Shown here piece by piece: positions 49,986 to 58,711 of a stretch of 64,000 nt of DNA. Within the stretch, counting starts at the first letter, position 1. The number at the start of each line of letters is the position of its first letter. Origin of the DNA: an uncultured Clostridia bacterium (GTDB taxonomy: Bacteria; Bacillota; Clostridia; Christensenellales; UBA1242); the NCBI GenBank assembly GCA_944383405.1, contig CALWPL010000003.1:62001-126000 (forward strand). Reading direction: 5' to 3'. Below the pieces are notes generated by a model, which saw only the letters and a list, made by a program, of their open reading frames with translations, was not told the origin of the DNA and ran no database searches. The translations under genes were made by a program, and so were the position numbers.

Positions 49986-51032
49986 ATGTTAAAATTCATT
50001 TTTTGCATTTTATGTCTTTTATTTATGATAATTTGTCCAATTTATATATTTAATGTAAAAGGTTATGAGATTAACTTAAATGAGTTCTTTAATTTAAGTA
50101 ATTCATCTAAAACAATTCTTACAGTTTATCATATTGAAACTTTTGAAGGGGGGACTAATAGTCGAAGCAAATATCTTGAAAGACAGGCTTCATTATTTAA
50201 TAAAAAACACCCTAATTGTTTTTTGGTTGTAAAGACACTAACTCCTGATGAATTGGCACTAAATTTAAGAAAAAATGAGTTGCCAGATTTATATTCATTT
50301 GGTGTTGGAGTGGGAAGTTATATAGCAGGATTTTTAGAGGAGTTAGAAGGTAATAGCAATATTAGAAAAGATTTGACTGGTTATGGAGAGAGACAGAGAA
50401 AATTACTTGCATACCCATATATTTTATCAGGTTATTGTTTGATAAGTCATGAAAATTTAATAAGTGGACTTGAATCTAGTGATATTAGTAATTACACTTT
50501 AAGTACTAAATATAATAATAAAGAAGTGAAGGGACTTAGTATTGCAACAAAAAGTTTAATTAATCCAGTGCTTGCATTAAGAAAAAATAATATAAATTAT
50601 AATATAGTTGATTTAGTTGAATTTAATAGTACTTATGACGCATATAACAATTTTATTGCAAAAAAAAGCGTTAGTTTAATTGGTACTGCAAGAGATTTGG
50701 CAAGATGTAAAAATAGAGAAGTAAACGGGAGTTTGTCAAGTTGTAAGTATACATTTTTAGGCGGGTTTTCAGACCTTGTTCAGTATATAGGAGTTGTGGA
50801 TAGTGGGAGTGATGCAAAGGAGCACTATGCAAAACTTTTTGCTAATTTTTTACTAACTGATAATGCTCAAAGCGCTTTATCTCGATACGGATTATTTTCA
50901 GTCAACAGAAAGAACATTTATGAGAGTGGTTATATGTTTGAATTTGAAAGTATTTTAAATAAAGACTTAACTTCTGTTAATGCCTTTATTAGTAAAGAAG
51001 AAATTAATAAATTACAGCAAGAAAATTTATAG
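49986..51032 (+). CDS. Membrane-anchored solute-binding-like protein, orphan
   Basis: The frame is open from a GTG at 49917, but that stretch is the uvrC terminator; I start at the ATG at 49986, giving 348 residues. The N-terminus is a hydrophobic signal or anchor (about residues 2-22) without a lipobox. Then comes the solute-binding signature T-F-E-G-G-T-N-S-R-S-K-Y-L-E-R-Q-A, seen in family 1 extracellular sugar-binding proteins, and L-P-D-L-Y-S-F-G. The C-terminal half contains A-N-F-L-L-T-D-N-A-Q, also typical. No permease or ATPase genes lie nearby, so it may be a receptor or orphan binding protein. It has no clear ribosome binding site. It lies between uvrC and murB, genes that are commonly close in Clostridia. 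Confidence 0.75.
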   Translation: MLKFIFCILCLLFMIICPIYIFNVKGYEINLNEFFNLSNSSKTILTVYHIETFEGGTNSRSKYLERQASLFNKKHPNCFLVVKTLTPDELALNLRKNELPDLYSFGVGVGSYIAGFLEELEGNSNIRKDLTGYGERQRKLLAYPYILSGYCLISHENLISGLESSDISNYTLSTKYNNKEVKGLSIATKSLINPVLALRKNNINYNIVDLVEFNSTYDAYNNFIAKKSVSLIGTARDLARCKNREVNGSLSSCKYTFLGGFSDLVQYIGVVDSGSDAKEHYAKLFANFLLTDNAQSALSRYGLFSVNRKNIYESGYMFEFESILNKDLTSVNAFISKEEINKLQQENL

Positions 51033-51064
51033 GCAAAAAATTTTTTTTAAACATATAACTTTAT

Positions 51065-51970
51065 ATGATTTCTATAAAGAAGTTTATAAGCATTTTAAAG
51101 AAATATTATCCTAAAACTGAGATAAGGACAAAAGAAACTTTTAAAAAACATACAACATTTAAAGTGGGTGGAAAAATTGGGGCTTTTATTGAAATTCATG
51201 ATATAAAAACTTTTTTTAATGTATTTGAACTTATCAAAAAGTATAAGATAAGGTATTTTATTTTGGGTGCTGGAAGTAATTTGCTTGCTAGCGATAAAAG
51301 GTTTAATGGGGTTGTTATTAAAGTAGCATTAAATGACTATCTTATAAAAGAAGGTAGAATTATTTGTGGCGCAGGATTGAGTTTATTTAGGCTAAGTAGC
51401 ATAGCAATAGAAAATTGTCTCTCAGGGCTTGAGTGGAGTTATGGGATACCCGGCAGTGTTGGTGGCGGAATTAAGATGAATGCTGGCTGCTACGGGGAAG
51501 AAATAGGAAATTTTGTTGAATTTGTGTATTATACAGATGGGAATAAAATATATAAAAAAACTAAAACGGAATTAGATTTTTCATATAGACATAGTTATTT
51601 TACAGATAAAAACCTTGTTATTTTAAAGGTTTGTTTTAAATTAAGTAAAGGTAGTAAAGAAGATATAAGAACAAAATGCTATGAAATATATAAAAAAAGA
51701 AAGCAAAGTCAGCCTTATAATCTTCCTAGTGCAGGAAGTATTTTTAAAAGACCAAAAGATGGGTTTGCACCTGTATATATTGAGAAGTGTAATTTAAAAG
51801 GTTTTCGCTATGGAGGTGCGGAGATTTCAAGTAAGCACTGCGGTTTTATAGTAAATTATAACGGCAAAGCAACTTTTAAACAAATTTTTAAATTAATTTG
51901 CAAAATAAAAAAGACAGTTTTGAAAAAGTTTGATATAATACTAGAAGAAGAGATTATTATTCTAAGGTAG
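51065..51970 (+). CDS. murB: UDP-N-acetylenolpyruvoylglucosamine reductase
   Basis: MurB carries out the FAD- and NADPH-dependent second step of UDP-MurNAc synthesis for peptidoglycan. The 301-residue type IIb enzyme has H-T-T-F-K-V-G-G, the FAD loop L-G-A-G-S-N-L-L-A-S-D, W-S-Y-G-I-P-G-S-V-G-G-G-I-K-M-N-A-G, S-A-G-S-I-F-K-R-P with the catalytic Ser, and the C-terminal L-E-E-E-I. There is no ribosome binding site; TATAAC ends 5 bases before the ATG, so a near-leaderless start is possible. whiA follows after 7 bases; rapZ and yvcK, often found between them, are missing. Confidence 0.97.
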   Translation: MISIKKFISILKKYYPKTEIRTKETFKKHTTFKVGGKIGAFIEIHDIKTFFNVFELIKKYKIRYFILGAGSNLLASDKRFNGVVIKVALNDYLIKEGRIICGAGLSLFRLSSIAIENCLSGLEWSYGIPGSVGGGIKMNAGCYGEEIGNFVEFVYYTDGNKIYKKTKTELDFSYRHSYFTDKNLVILKVCFKLSKGSKEDIRTKCYEIYKKRKQSQPYNLPSAGSIFKRPKDGFAPVYIEKCNLKGFRYGGAEISSKHCGFIVNYNGKATFKQIFKLICKIKKTVLKKFDIILEEEIIILR

Positions 51971-51977
51971 GTATAAG

Positions 51978-52961
51978 ATGTCTTTTGCTAGAGAGGTTAA
52001 AATAGAAGTACTTGAAACGCCAGTAAATAATGAGTGTTGTAAACTGGCTTTTTTATCTGCTGTTATCCACTCGTGTGGAGAATTAACTAAAAGTGGTAAA
52101 GACATTTATGTAGAACTTAAAACTGATATTGAAAGGGTTTTTGAAGTTATAAATAGTTGTCTTGAAACTTTATATGGAGAAAGAGCACAAATAAAAATTG
52201 ATGAAGAAAATAATATTAACAAAACAACAAGATATGTTATCACTTTGCCAAAAGAGAGTACAAAGAGAATATTATTTGATTGTGGGATAGCAAGGTTTAA
52301 TTTAGAAGATGAATTTTCAATAAACTATGGGCTTGATGAACATATTATTGAAAATGAATGTTGTAAAAATGCGTACATAAAAGGAGTTTTTGCAACCTGT
52401 TCTACTTCTAATATTGTAATTGGAGAAAATCAAGAAAAACCAAGAACATTTAGCGGGTATCATTGGGAATTTGATTTTGTTGACGAAAGATTTGCAGATG
52501 ATTTTTCATCACTACTTTTTTCATTAGGAATTACTAATAAAAAGAGCAAGAGAAAAAATTTATTTGTTTTGTATATAAAGGAAGCCGAAAAAGTAAGTGA
52601 TTTGTTTGCGGTTGTTGGGGCTTATAAAAGTCTACTTAAACTCCAAAATGAAATGACGATTAGAGAAGTAAGAAATAATATAAATCGTCAAAATAATTGT
52701 CTTAATGCAAATATTACAAAAACCGTTAATGCAAGTCTTAAACAAATTAATGCCATAAACAAAATTGAGAGAACAATAGGGTTTGAGAGTTTGCCACAAA
52801 ATTTAAGAGAATTATGTTTGGTAAGGCTTGCGAATCCTGAGGAGTCTCTTGAAAACTTGACAAAACTTTTGTCAACTACTATAACTAAAAGTGGTATTAA
52901 TCATCAATTTAATAGATTGATTAAAATTGCTAACAATATAGATGAAGAAAAAGAAAATTAA
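51978..52961 (+). CDS. whiA: WhiA-family DNA-binding protein
   Basis: WhiA is a conserved Gram-positive protein with an N-terminal domain related to LAGLIDADG homing endonucleases (nuclease-dead) and a C-terminal helix-turn-helix. It affects cell division and chromosome segregation in Bacillus and sporulation in Streptomyces. The 327-residue protein begins M-S-F-A-R-E-V-K-I-E, contains C-C-K-L-A-F-L-S-A and C-C-K-N-A-Y-I-K-G-V-F in the first domain, R-E-V-R-N-N-I-N-R-Q-N-N-C in the middle, and L-P-Q-N-L-R-E-L-C-L-V-R near the end, all family hallmarks. AGGT is the only ribosome binding site. Probably cotranscribed with murB, dnaE and pfkA. Confidence 0.96.
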   Translation: MSFAREVKIEVLETPVNNECCKLAFLSAVIHSCGELTKSGKDIYVELKTDIERVFEVINSCLETLYGERAQIKIDEENNINKTTRYVITLPKESTKRILFDCGIARFNLEDEFSINYGLDEHIIENECCKNAYIKGVFATCSTSNIVIGENQEKPRTFSGYHWEFDFVDERFADDFSSLLFSLGITNKKSKRKNLFVLYIKEAEKVSDLFAVVGAYKSLLKLQNEMTIREVRNNINRQNNCLNANITKTVNASLKQINAINKIERTIGFESLPQNLRELCLVRLANPEESLENLTKLLSTTITKSGINHQFNRLIKIANNIDEEKEN

Positions 52962-52983
52962 CCAAAAATAATAAAGGATACCT

Positions 52984-55900
52984 ATGAAAAGTTTTGTACA
53001 TTTACATGTTCATACAGAATATAGTCTGCTTGACGGAGCGGCTAAAATAAAAGATTTAGTTAAAACAGTAAAGGAACAGGGAGCAAACGCTGTAGCCATT
53101 ACAGACCATGGAACTATGGCGGGGGCTTTGCAATTTTTTGCTGAGTGTTATAGAAATAATATAAAACCTATTATTGGATGTGAATTTTATATTGCAAAAG
53201 ATAGGTTTTATAAGCAAGGTAGACCTGACAATGGACATATTATTTTACTTGCAAAGAACAATGAAGGTTATCATAATTTATTAAAACTTAATGCGATTGC
53301 TTGTAAAGAAGGTTTTTATTATAAGCCAAGGATTGACTATGATGTGTTAGAACAACATTCAAAGGGGCTTATTTGTTTAAGTGCATGTCTTGCAGGACAT
53401 ATTCCAAGTTTACTTTTGAATAGACAATATGACGAGGCGTATAAACTTGGTCTTAGATTAAAAAATATGTTTGATGAAGGTGATTTTTATATTGAACTTC
53501 AAAATCACAGATTGCCAGAACAACTTGAAATTTTAGAGCCTTTAAACAAACTAGCAAAAGATTTAGGGGTTAAAACAGTTGCAACCAATGACGCCCATTA
53601 TATAAAAAGAGAAGATGCTGAAATGCAGGATATTTTAATGTGTATTCAAATGGGCAAGTCTGTTGATGATACAGATAGACTCAAATTTGGAACAGACGAG
53701 TTCTATGTTAAGTCTAGGGAAGAGATGGAAGAGGTTTTAGGGGCTTATGAAGAGGCTCTTGACACAACTCAGGAAATAGCGGACAAGTGTTTTGTAACGA
53801 TTAAGGCAAAAAGTCATAAAGAAGTTCCAAATTTACCAGAAGGGTGTTCCCTAAGAGATAATGAGAATTTTATTCCTAAATACGAGCCAGAAGGAATGAG
53901 CGCCTATGAGTTTTTGAAAAAGTTGTGTTATGATGGATTAAAGGAAAGATATAAAGTTATTACTCCTGAGATTCAAAAAAGAGCAGATTACGAGTTAGAG
54001 ATTATTAAAGAGCAGGGCTTTGTTGAATATTTCCTAGTAGTTTGGGACTATATAAACTATGCTAGACAAAACAAAATTCCAGTTGGACCTGGTCGTGGTA
54101 GTGGCGCTGGGAGTATTGTTGCATATACATCAGGAATAACAAGAGTTGACCCAATAAAGTACAATTTACTTTTTGAAAGGTTTATTCACAGGGAAAGAGT
54201 TTCAATGCCTGACTTCGATGTTGACTTTTGTTATGACAGAAGAAATGAAGTAATAGAATATGCTAAGCGAAAGTATGGCAAGGACAATGTAGCATACATT
54301 GGAACATTTGGAACAATGGCGGCAAAAAACGCCATAAGAGATGTAGCAAGGGTGCTTAGGCTTCCACTTTCGGAAGTAAATAGAATTTGTAAAGAAATAC
54401 CTTTTAAATTGCCAGAGGGGATAAAAAAGCCTCCTGTTTTAAAATATTATTTTGGGACAACAGGCAAACAAGAAGACGAAAAATATATCATTCCAAGCCT
54501 AAAAAAGATTTATGATGAAGATGAGAAAATAAGAAAAGTTATAAACATGAGCATAAAACTTGAAGGGATGCCAAGACAGACTTCAACACATGCTTGCGGA
54601 ATTTTAATTGCACCAGAACCTGTTGATAATTTTGTGCCACTTGCTAGAAATGGAGACGAAATAGCAACGCAGTATTCAATGACCGAACTTGAAGATTTAG
54701 GTCTTTTAAAAATGGATTTCTTAGGGCTAAGAACTCTAACGGATATTGATAAAGCACAAAAACTTGTTAAAGAAATTCATGGGGTTGATATTGATTTTTA
54801 TGCTATGGAGTATGACGACCCAAATGTTTTTAAACTAATTGCCTCTGGGAATACAGATGCTGTATTCCAACTTGAAGGTGGCGGGATGAAAAGGTTTATG
54901 AAGAAATTAAAGCCAGATAATCTTGAAGATATTATTGCTGGTATTTCACTTTATAGACCCGGTCCTATGAAGTACATAGATTCGTATGTAAAAAATAAAC
55001 ACAATCCAGAAAGCATAAAATATGACCATCCTTGCCTAAAACCAATTCTTGAAGCAACTTATGGCATTATTGTTTATCAGGAACAGGTAATGCAGATTGT
55101 TCAGGCAATGGCTGGGTACTCACTTGGGCAGGCAGACATGGTGCGTCGTATTATGGGTAAGAAAAAAGTTGAAAAGATGGCTGCTGAAAAGGAAAAGTTT
55201 ATTTACGGATGGACTGACCCAAAAGGAGAAAAAAGTATAGAAGGAGCGCTTAAAAGAGGTGTTCCAGAAGATATAGCAAGGAAAGTTTTTGCCGATATGG
55301 AAGACTTTGCAAAGTATGCTTTTAATAAGTCTCATGCAGCGGCTTATGCTTATTTATCATATCAAACGGCTTATCTTAAATGCTATTATCCAGTTGAATT
55401 TTTGGTTGCAGTTTTAAATAATAGGATTACATCAATTGATGAAGTTAAAAAATACATTATTTATGCAAGGCAACAAGGCATTGAAGTTTTACCCCCAGAT
55501 GTAAATAAAAGTCAGACATATTTTAGCGTTGATAATAATAGAATTAGGTTTGGTCTTGCAGCACTTAAAAATGTTGGAATTGGGGCTGTTGAAGAAGTTA
55601 TTAAAGAAAGAAATGAGCACGGAGATTATAGAGATTTACATGACTTTATAGAGAGAACTCAGGCAGGCGGTGTCAATAAGAGAAGTATTGAGAGTATGAT
55701 ATTAAGTGGTGCGTTTGATTGTTTTGGAGCGTATAGATCTCAACTAATGAGCGTTTATGAGTCAATTATAGATGTTGTATCAAAAGATTTGAAAAATAGA
55801 GCAACTGGACAATTTAGTTTGTTTGATGACAATAGTTTTAATTCTAAAACCACGGTTAAACTACCAGATGTTAGTGAGTATAATAAATCTGCAAAATTAA

Positions 55901-56589
55901 AATTTGAAAAGCAGGTGTTAGGTATGTATTTGTCTGGACATCCACTTGATAATTATATGGATGAATTTAGCAAATTTACTTTTAATGCAAGTATGATAAG
56001 CGAAGAAAAAGAAGAGGCATATGGTGAAGAAGATGACGAGATAGAGGATAAATTTGATAATGAGGGTGTAAAAGACAACATATCTGTTGATTGTGGTGGT
56101 AGTATTGAAGAAGTAAAGAAAATGCTAACAAAAGTTGGCAAAAAGGAAATGGCTATAATGAAGGTTGAAGACCTATATGGGACATTTGATGTTATGATAA
56201 CTTCAAGAGTTTATGAAAAATTTAGGGATAGGATACAAGAAGACGAACTTATTAAAATTCACGGTAAAACTTCTGTAAGAGATGATGGGAGTGTAACAAT
56301 TATAGCAGAAACGATTATTCTGTTAGACAAGTCGTTCCAAGTAGAAAAAGTTGTATCTGAACCAGTTAGGCATCAAAAGACTCTTTACTTAAGATATGAC
56401 ACACAAAATGGATTGACTCATAGCAAAGTACTATCAATATTAAAAGATTATCCGGGAGATGTTCCTGTAATTGTAAAGTGTACAAGTTTAAATAAAGCGT
56501 TTAAAATTAGTTATTTAGTAAACCCTAATGACTACTTAATGAATGAGTTATATTCTCTTCTTGAAGAACAAAATATAAAACTTTTATAA
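52984..56589 (+). CDS. dnaE: DNA polymerase III subunit alpha (DnaE)
   Basis: Replicative polymerase of the C family. The 1,201-residue protein starts with a PHP domain (H-L-H-V-H-T-E-Y-S-L-L-D-G), then the palm with P-D-F-D-V-D-F at about residues 408-414 carrying catalytic aspartates, G-P-G-R-G-S-G-A-G-S, and the fingers region Y-R-P-G-P-M...Y-Q-E-Q-V-M-Q-I. A helix-hairpin-helix and an OB-fold follow. Between them, at about residues 1000-1030, is a strongly acidic insertion. Length and lack of a proofreading exonuclease insertion distinguish it from PolC. AAAGGA precedes the ATG. pfkA follows after 12 bases, an order common in Clostridium. Confidence 0.97.
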   Translation: MKSFVHLHVHTEYSLLDGAAKIKDLVKTVKEQGANAVAITDHGTMAGALQFFAECYRNNIKPIIGCEFYIAKDRFYKQGRPDNGHIILLAKNNEGYHNLLKLNAIACKEGFYYKPRIDYDVLEQHSKGLICLSACLAGHIPSLLLNRQYDEAYKLGLRLKNMFDEGDFYIELQNHRLPEQLEILEPLNKLAKDLGVKTVATNDAHYIKREDAEMQDILMCIQMGKSVDDTDRLKFGTDEFYVKSREEMEEVLGAYEEALDTTQEIADKCFVTIKAKSHKEVPNLPEGCSLRDNENFIPKYEPEGMSAYEFLKKLCYDGLKERYKVITPEIQKRADYELEIIKEQGFVEYFLVVWDYINYARQNKIPVGPGRGSGAGSIVAYTSGITRVDPIKYNLLFERFIHRERVSMPDFDVDFCYDRRNEVIEYAKRKYGKDNVAYIGTFGTMAAKNAIRDVARVLRLPLSEVNRICKEIPFKLPEGIKKPPVLKYYFGTTGKQEDEKYIIPSLKKIYDEDEKIRKVINMSIKLEGMPRQTSTHACGILIAPEPVDNFVPLARNGDEIATQYSMTELEDLGLLKMDFLGLRTLTDIDKAQKLVKEIHGVDIDFYAMEYDDPNVFKLIASGNTDAVFQLEGGGMKRFMKKLKPDNLEDIIAGISLYRPGPMKYIDSYVKNKHNPESIKYDHPCLKPILEATYGIIVYQEQVMQIVQAMAGYSLGQADMVRRIMGKKKVEKMAAEKEKFIYGWTDPKGEKSIEGALKRGVPEDIARKVFADMEDFAKYAFNKSHAAAYAYLSYQTAYLKCYYPVEFLVAVLNNRITSIDEVKKYIIYARQQGIEVLPPDVNKSQTYFSVDNNRIRFGLAALKNVGIGAVEEVIKERNEHGDYRDLHDFIERTQAGGVNKRSIESMILSGAFDCFGAYRSQLMSVYESIIDVVSKDLKNRATGQFSLFDDNSFNSKTTVKLPDVSEYNKSAKLKFEKQVLGMYLSGHPLDNYMDEFSKFTFNASMISEEKEEAYGEEDDEIEDKFDNEGVKDNISVDCGGSIEEVKKMLTKVGKKEMAIMKVEDLYGTFDVMITSRVYEKFRDRIQEDELIKIHGKTSVRDDGSVTIIAETIILLDKSFQVEKVVSEPVRHQKTLYLRYDTQNGLTHSKVLSILKDYPGDVPVIVKCTSLNKAFKISYLVNPNDYLMNELYSLLEEQNIKLL

Positions 56590-56601
56590 AAGGAAAAAAT
56601 T

Positions 56602-57573
56602 ATGGAAATAAATAAAATTGCAGTTTTAACAAGTGGCGGAGACGCACAAGGTATGAATACAACAATAAATATTTTGGTTAGAATTGCCGCTTTAAGAAAA
56701 CTAGAAATATTTGGCGTAATGAATGGCTATAAGGGCTTATATAATAATGAATTTGTAGAATTGAATACAGAAATGGTTGCTAATATTTCATCCATTGGTG
56801 GTACAATTTTAAAAACTGCTAGGTTTGAAGATTTTATGAAAAAAGAAGTAGTAGAAAAGAGTGCTGAAAACTTAAGAAAAATGGAAATAGATGTGCTTAT
56901 TGTTATAGGTGGCGATGGCTCATATAGAGGGGCAGTATCCTTAGTACGAGAAGGTATAAATGTTATTGCTATTCCAGGCACTATAGATAATGATTTAAGA
57001 TATACAAATAAATGTCTAGGTTTTGATACGGCGGTTAATAATGCGTGTAGTTATATAGAAAATGTAAAGCAAACCATGAGTTCTTTAAATAGGGGAGTTG
57101 TTTTTGAAGTAATGGGTAGATACTGTGGAGATATTGCTTTGTATTCTGCTGTTTCAACTGCTTGCGATATAATAGCAATCCCAGAAAAGCCTATAACTAA
57201 AGAAGAATTAATTGATAGAGTAAAATACTGTGTTGAAAATAAAAATCACTCGCCAACTGTTGTTATTGCTGAAAAAATGTTTGATATAAGAGAAATTGCA
57301 GAAGAACTCACAAAAGAGACAGGAGTTGATTTTAAATATTCAATAGTCGGATATATTCAAAGAGGCGGAAAGCCTTCTGTTGCAGATAAAGCACTTGCCA
57401 TGCAGTTTGCTGTAAGAACAATAGAGTTAATAGAGGATGGCATATTTAATAGGGCAATAGGGATAAGAGATGACAAAGTTTTTGATATAGAAATTGAAAA
57501 AGCATTGAGTGCAGAATATAACTTTAATTATGACTTGTTAAATTTGTTTTATATGCTTAATTATAAAAAATAA
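56602..57573 (+). CDS. pfkA: ATP-dependent 6-phosphofructokinase
   Basis: Converts fructose 6-phosphate to fructose 1,6-bisphosphate in glycolysis. The 323-residue protein aligns end to end with E. coli PfkA: T-S-G-G-D-A at 10-15, G-G-D-G-S at 103-107 (Gly in this place marks ATP use), P-G-T-I-D-N-D at 125-131 with catalytic Asp129, M-G-R-Y-C-G-D and G-Y-I-Q-R-G-G. Two deviations are visible: the near-invariant Pro of D-A-P-G-M-N is Gln16, and the allosteric Arg21 of E. coli corresponds to Asn23, while the Arg25 equivalent is kept (Arg27). AAAGGA lies before the ATG. Last gene of the murB-whiA-dnaE-pfkA run. Confidence 0.96.
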   Translation: MEINKIAVLTSGGDAQGMNTTINILVRIAALRKLEIFGVMNGYKGLYNNEFVELNTEMVANISSIGGTILKTARFEDFMKKEVVEKSAENLRKMEIDVLIVIGGDGSYRGAVSLVREGINVIAIPGTIDNDLRYTNKCLGFDTAVNNACSYIENVKQTMSSLNRGVVFEVMGRYCGDIALYSAVSTACDIIAIPEKPITKEELIDRVKYCVENKNHSPTVVIAEKMFDIREIAEELTKETGVDFKYSIVGYIQRGGKPSVADKALAMQFAVRTIELIEDGIFNRAIGIRDDKVFDIEIEKALSAEYNFNYDLLNLFYMLNYKK

Positions 57574-57580
57574 TTTTAAT

Positions 57581-57844
57581 TTAGTAATTTGAAGCCTCTT
57601 CAATAACAAATTTATCGAAAGAAACAATTTCTGGGAAATCTTGTGGTAAAAATGTTGAGTTATTAAAGGTCATATAGTGATAAATGTGTTTTGTTAAAAT
57701 TATTGGAGTAGCAATATCTAGTTTTTCACAAATTTGTGATATATAATCATAGAATAATTCTACTTTGAAGGTATCAAATTCTTCAAATATAGTTTCTTTA
57801 ACTATTTTTTCATTCTTAATTACTTTTGCCCAAATTCTTATCAT
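57581..57844 (-). CDS. Conserved-type small protein of unknown function (87 aa)
   Basis: The 87-residue protein begins M-I-R-I-W-A-K-V-I-K-N and contains F-Y-D-Y-I-S-Q-I-C-E-K-L-D-I-A-T-P-I-I-L. It resembles small uncharacterised proteins I know from Clostridia, but no function is established. It is probably cytosolic, with no signal or membrane segment. AAAGGA precedes the ATG and a promoter lies just upstream. It is convergent with pfkA (7 bases between stops) and divergent from greA. Confidence 0.8.
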   Translation of the reverse strand: MIRIWAKVIKNEKIVKETIFEEFDTFKVELFYDYISQICEKLDIATPIILTKHIYHYMTFNNSTFLPQDFPEIVSFDKFVIEEASNY

Positions 57845-57875
57845 AATTTTATTCCTTTTAAAAACATAGTACTAC

Positions 57876-57905
57876 ATTATATCAAAGTTTTACTATAATA
57901 AGCAA
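57876..57905 (-). promoter_or_regulatory. Promoter of the 87-residue gene
   Basis: On the minus strand, TTGCTT (57905-57900), 18-base spacer, exact TATAAT (57881-57876), 32 bases before the ATG. Confidence 0.7.
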
Positions 57906-57961
57906 AAAAAATTTTAAAAAATAAATAAAAAAATAAAATTTTAGTAATTAAAAAATTTTTC

Positions 57962-57990
57962 TTGACATAAAATACATTAATTATTATAAT
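57962..57990 (+). promoter_or_regulatory. Consensus promoter of greA
   Basis: Exact TTGACA (57962-57967), 17-base spacer, exact TATAAT (57985-57990). The leader to greA is about 115 bases. Confidence 0.92.
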
Positions 57991-57998
57991 CTCTTGTA

Positions 57999-58018
57999 CG
58001 AAAACTAAGATGTTTTCG
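57999..58018 (+). other. 5'-terminal hairpin of the greA mRNA
   Basis: CGAAAAC (57999-58005) pairs perfectly with GTTTTCG (58012-58018) around TAAGAT. It begins within about two bases of the predicted transcription start, where a hairpin can protect an mRNA from 5' decay. Confidence 0.5.
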
Positions 58019-58110
58019 CAGTTTTCTTATAAGTGATTAGGGAAAGAATGTATTGTGTCAAGCAATACTTCATTTTTTTAAAAGTTAATCATGCAGGAGG
58101 ATTTATTAAA

Positions 58111-58593
58111 ATGGAAAACGAAATTTATTTAACAAAAGAAGGATATAAGGCTTTACAAGAAAAATTAGATTATTTAAAGTCAACAAAGAGAGAAGAAGTT
58201 TCAAAAAAGATTGGAGTCGCAAGGGAATTTGGAGATTTAAGCGAGAACTCAGAATATGATGCAGCAAAGGAAGAGCAGGCTCAACTTGAAGCAGAAATTA
58301 GTGATATAGAAAACAAATTAAGATTTGGTAAAATAATTGATAAAAAAGAAATTGATACAAGTTGTGTAAATGCAGGGTGTTATGTAAAATTAAAAGACCT
58401 TGACTTTGACGACGAATTTGAATATCAGATTGTAGGTTCTACTGAGAGTGATCCTGCAAAGGGCATTATTTCAAATGAAAGCCCTGTTGGAAAAGCACTA
58501 CTTGGAAAGAAAATCGGGGACAAAGTAAATATTATTTTGCCTCAGAATAATAATGCGACTATTCGTCTTGAAGTTTTAAATATAAGAATTTAA
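58111..58593 (+). CDS. greA: Transcription elongation factor GreA
   Basis: GreA rescues backtracked RNA polymerase by stimulating transcript cleavage. The frame is open from 58033, but the start at 58111 is chosen because AGGAGG lies 10 bases upstream and the product then has the usual 160 residues. The N-terminal coiled coil carries the tip acidic residues in G-D-L-S-E-N-S-E-Y-D-A-A-K-E-E-Q, and the C-terminal FKBP-like domain has I-S-N-E-S-P-V-G-K-A-L-L-G-K. It is monocistronic, with a consensus promoter and terminator. Confidence 0.97.
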   Translation: MENEIYLTKEGYKALQEKLDYLKSTKREEVSKKIGVAREFGDLSENSEYDAAKEEQAQLEAEISDIENKLRFGKIIDKKEIDTSCVNAGCYVKLKDLDFDDEFEYQIVGSTESDPAKGIISNESPVGKALLGKKIGDKVNIILPQNNNATIRLEVLNIRI

Positions 58594-58626
58594 AGTTGTA
58601 AATTTACGCAATAAACATATTTAAAG

Positions 58627-58669
58627 TACAAGAACTTATTAGTAGAAAAAAAGGAGTTCTTGTATTTTT
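58627..58669 (+). terminator. Terminator of greA
   Basis: TACAAGAACT (58627-58636) pairs perfectly with AGTTCTTGTA (58655-58664) around an 18-base loop, followed by TTTTT. Confidence 0.85.
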
Positions 58670-58670
58670 C

Positions 58671-58699
58671 TTGTAAAATGCTCTTTTTTATGATAGAAT
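58671..58699 (+). promoter_or_regulatory. Promoter of holB with extended -10
   Basis: TTGTAA (58671-58676), 17-base spacer, TAGAAT (58694-58699) preceded by TGa. The holB ATG at 58712 is 12 bases after the -10 box, so the leader would be about 5 bases. Confidence 0.7.
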
Positions 58700-58711
58700 T
58701 TTATTGTTCTT

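Noticed and set aside
58033..58110. Longer N-terminus for GreA
   Set aside because: It would cover the leader and the AGGAGG site, and the extra 26 residues are absent from the family.
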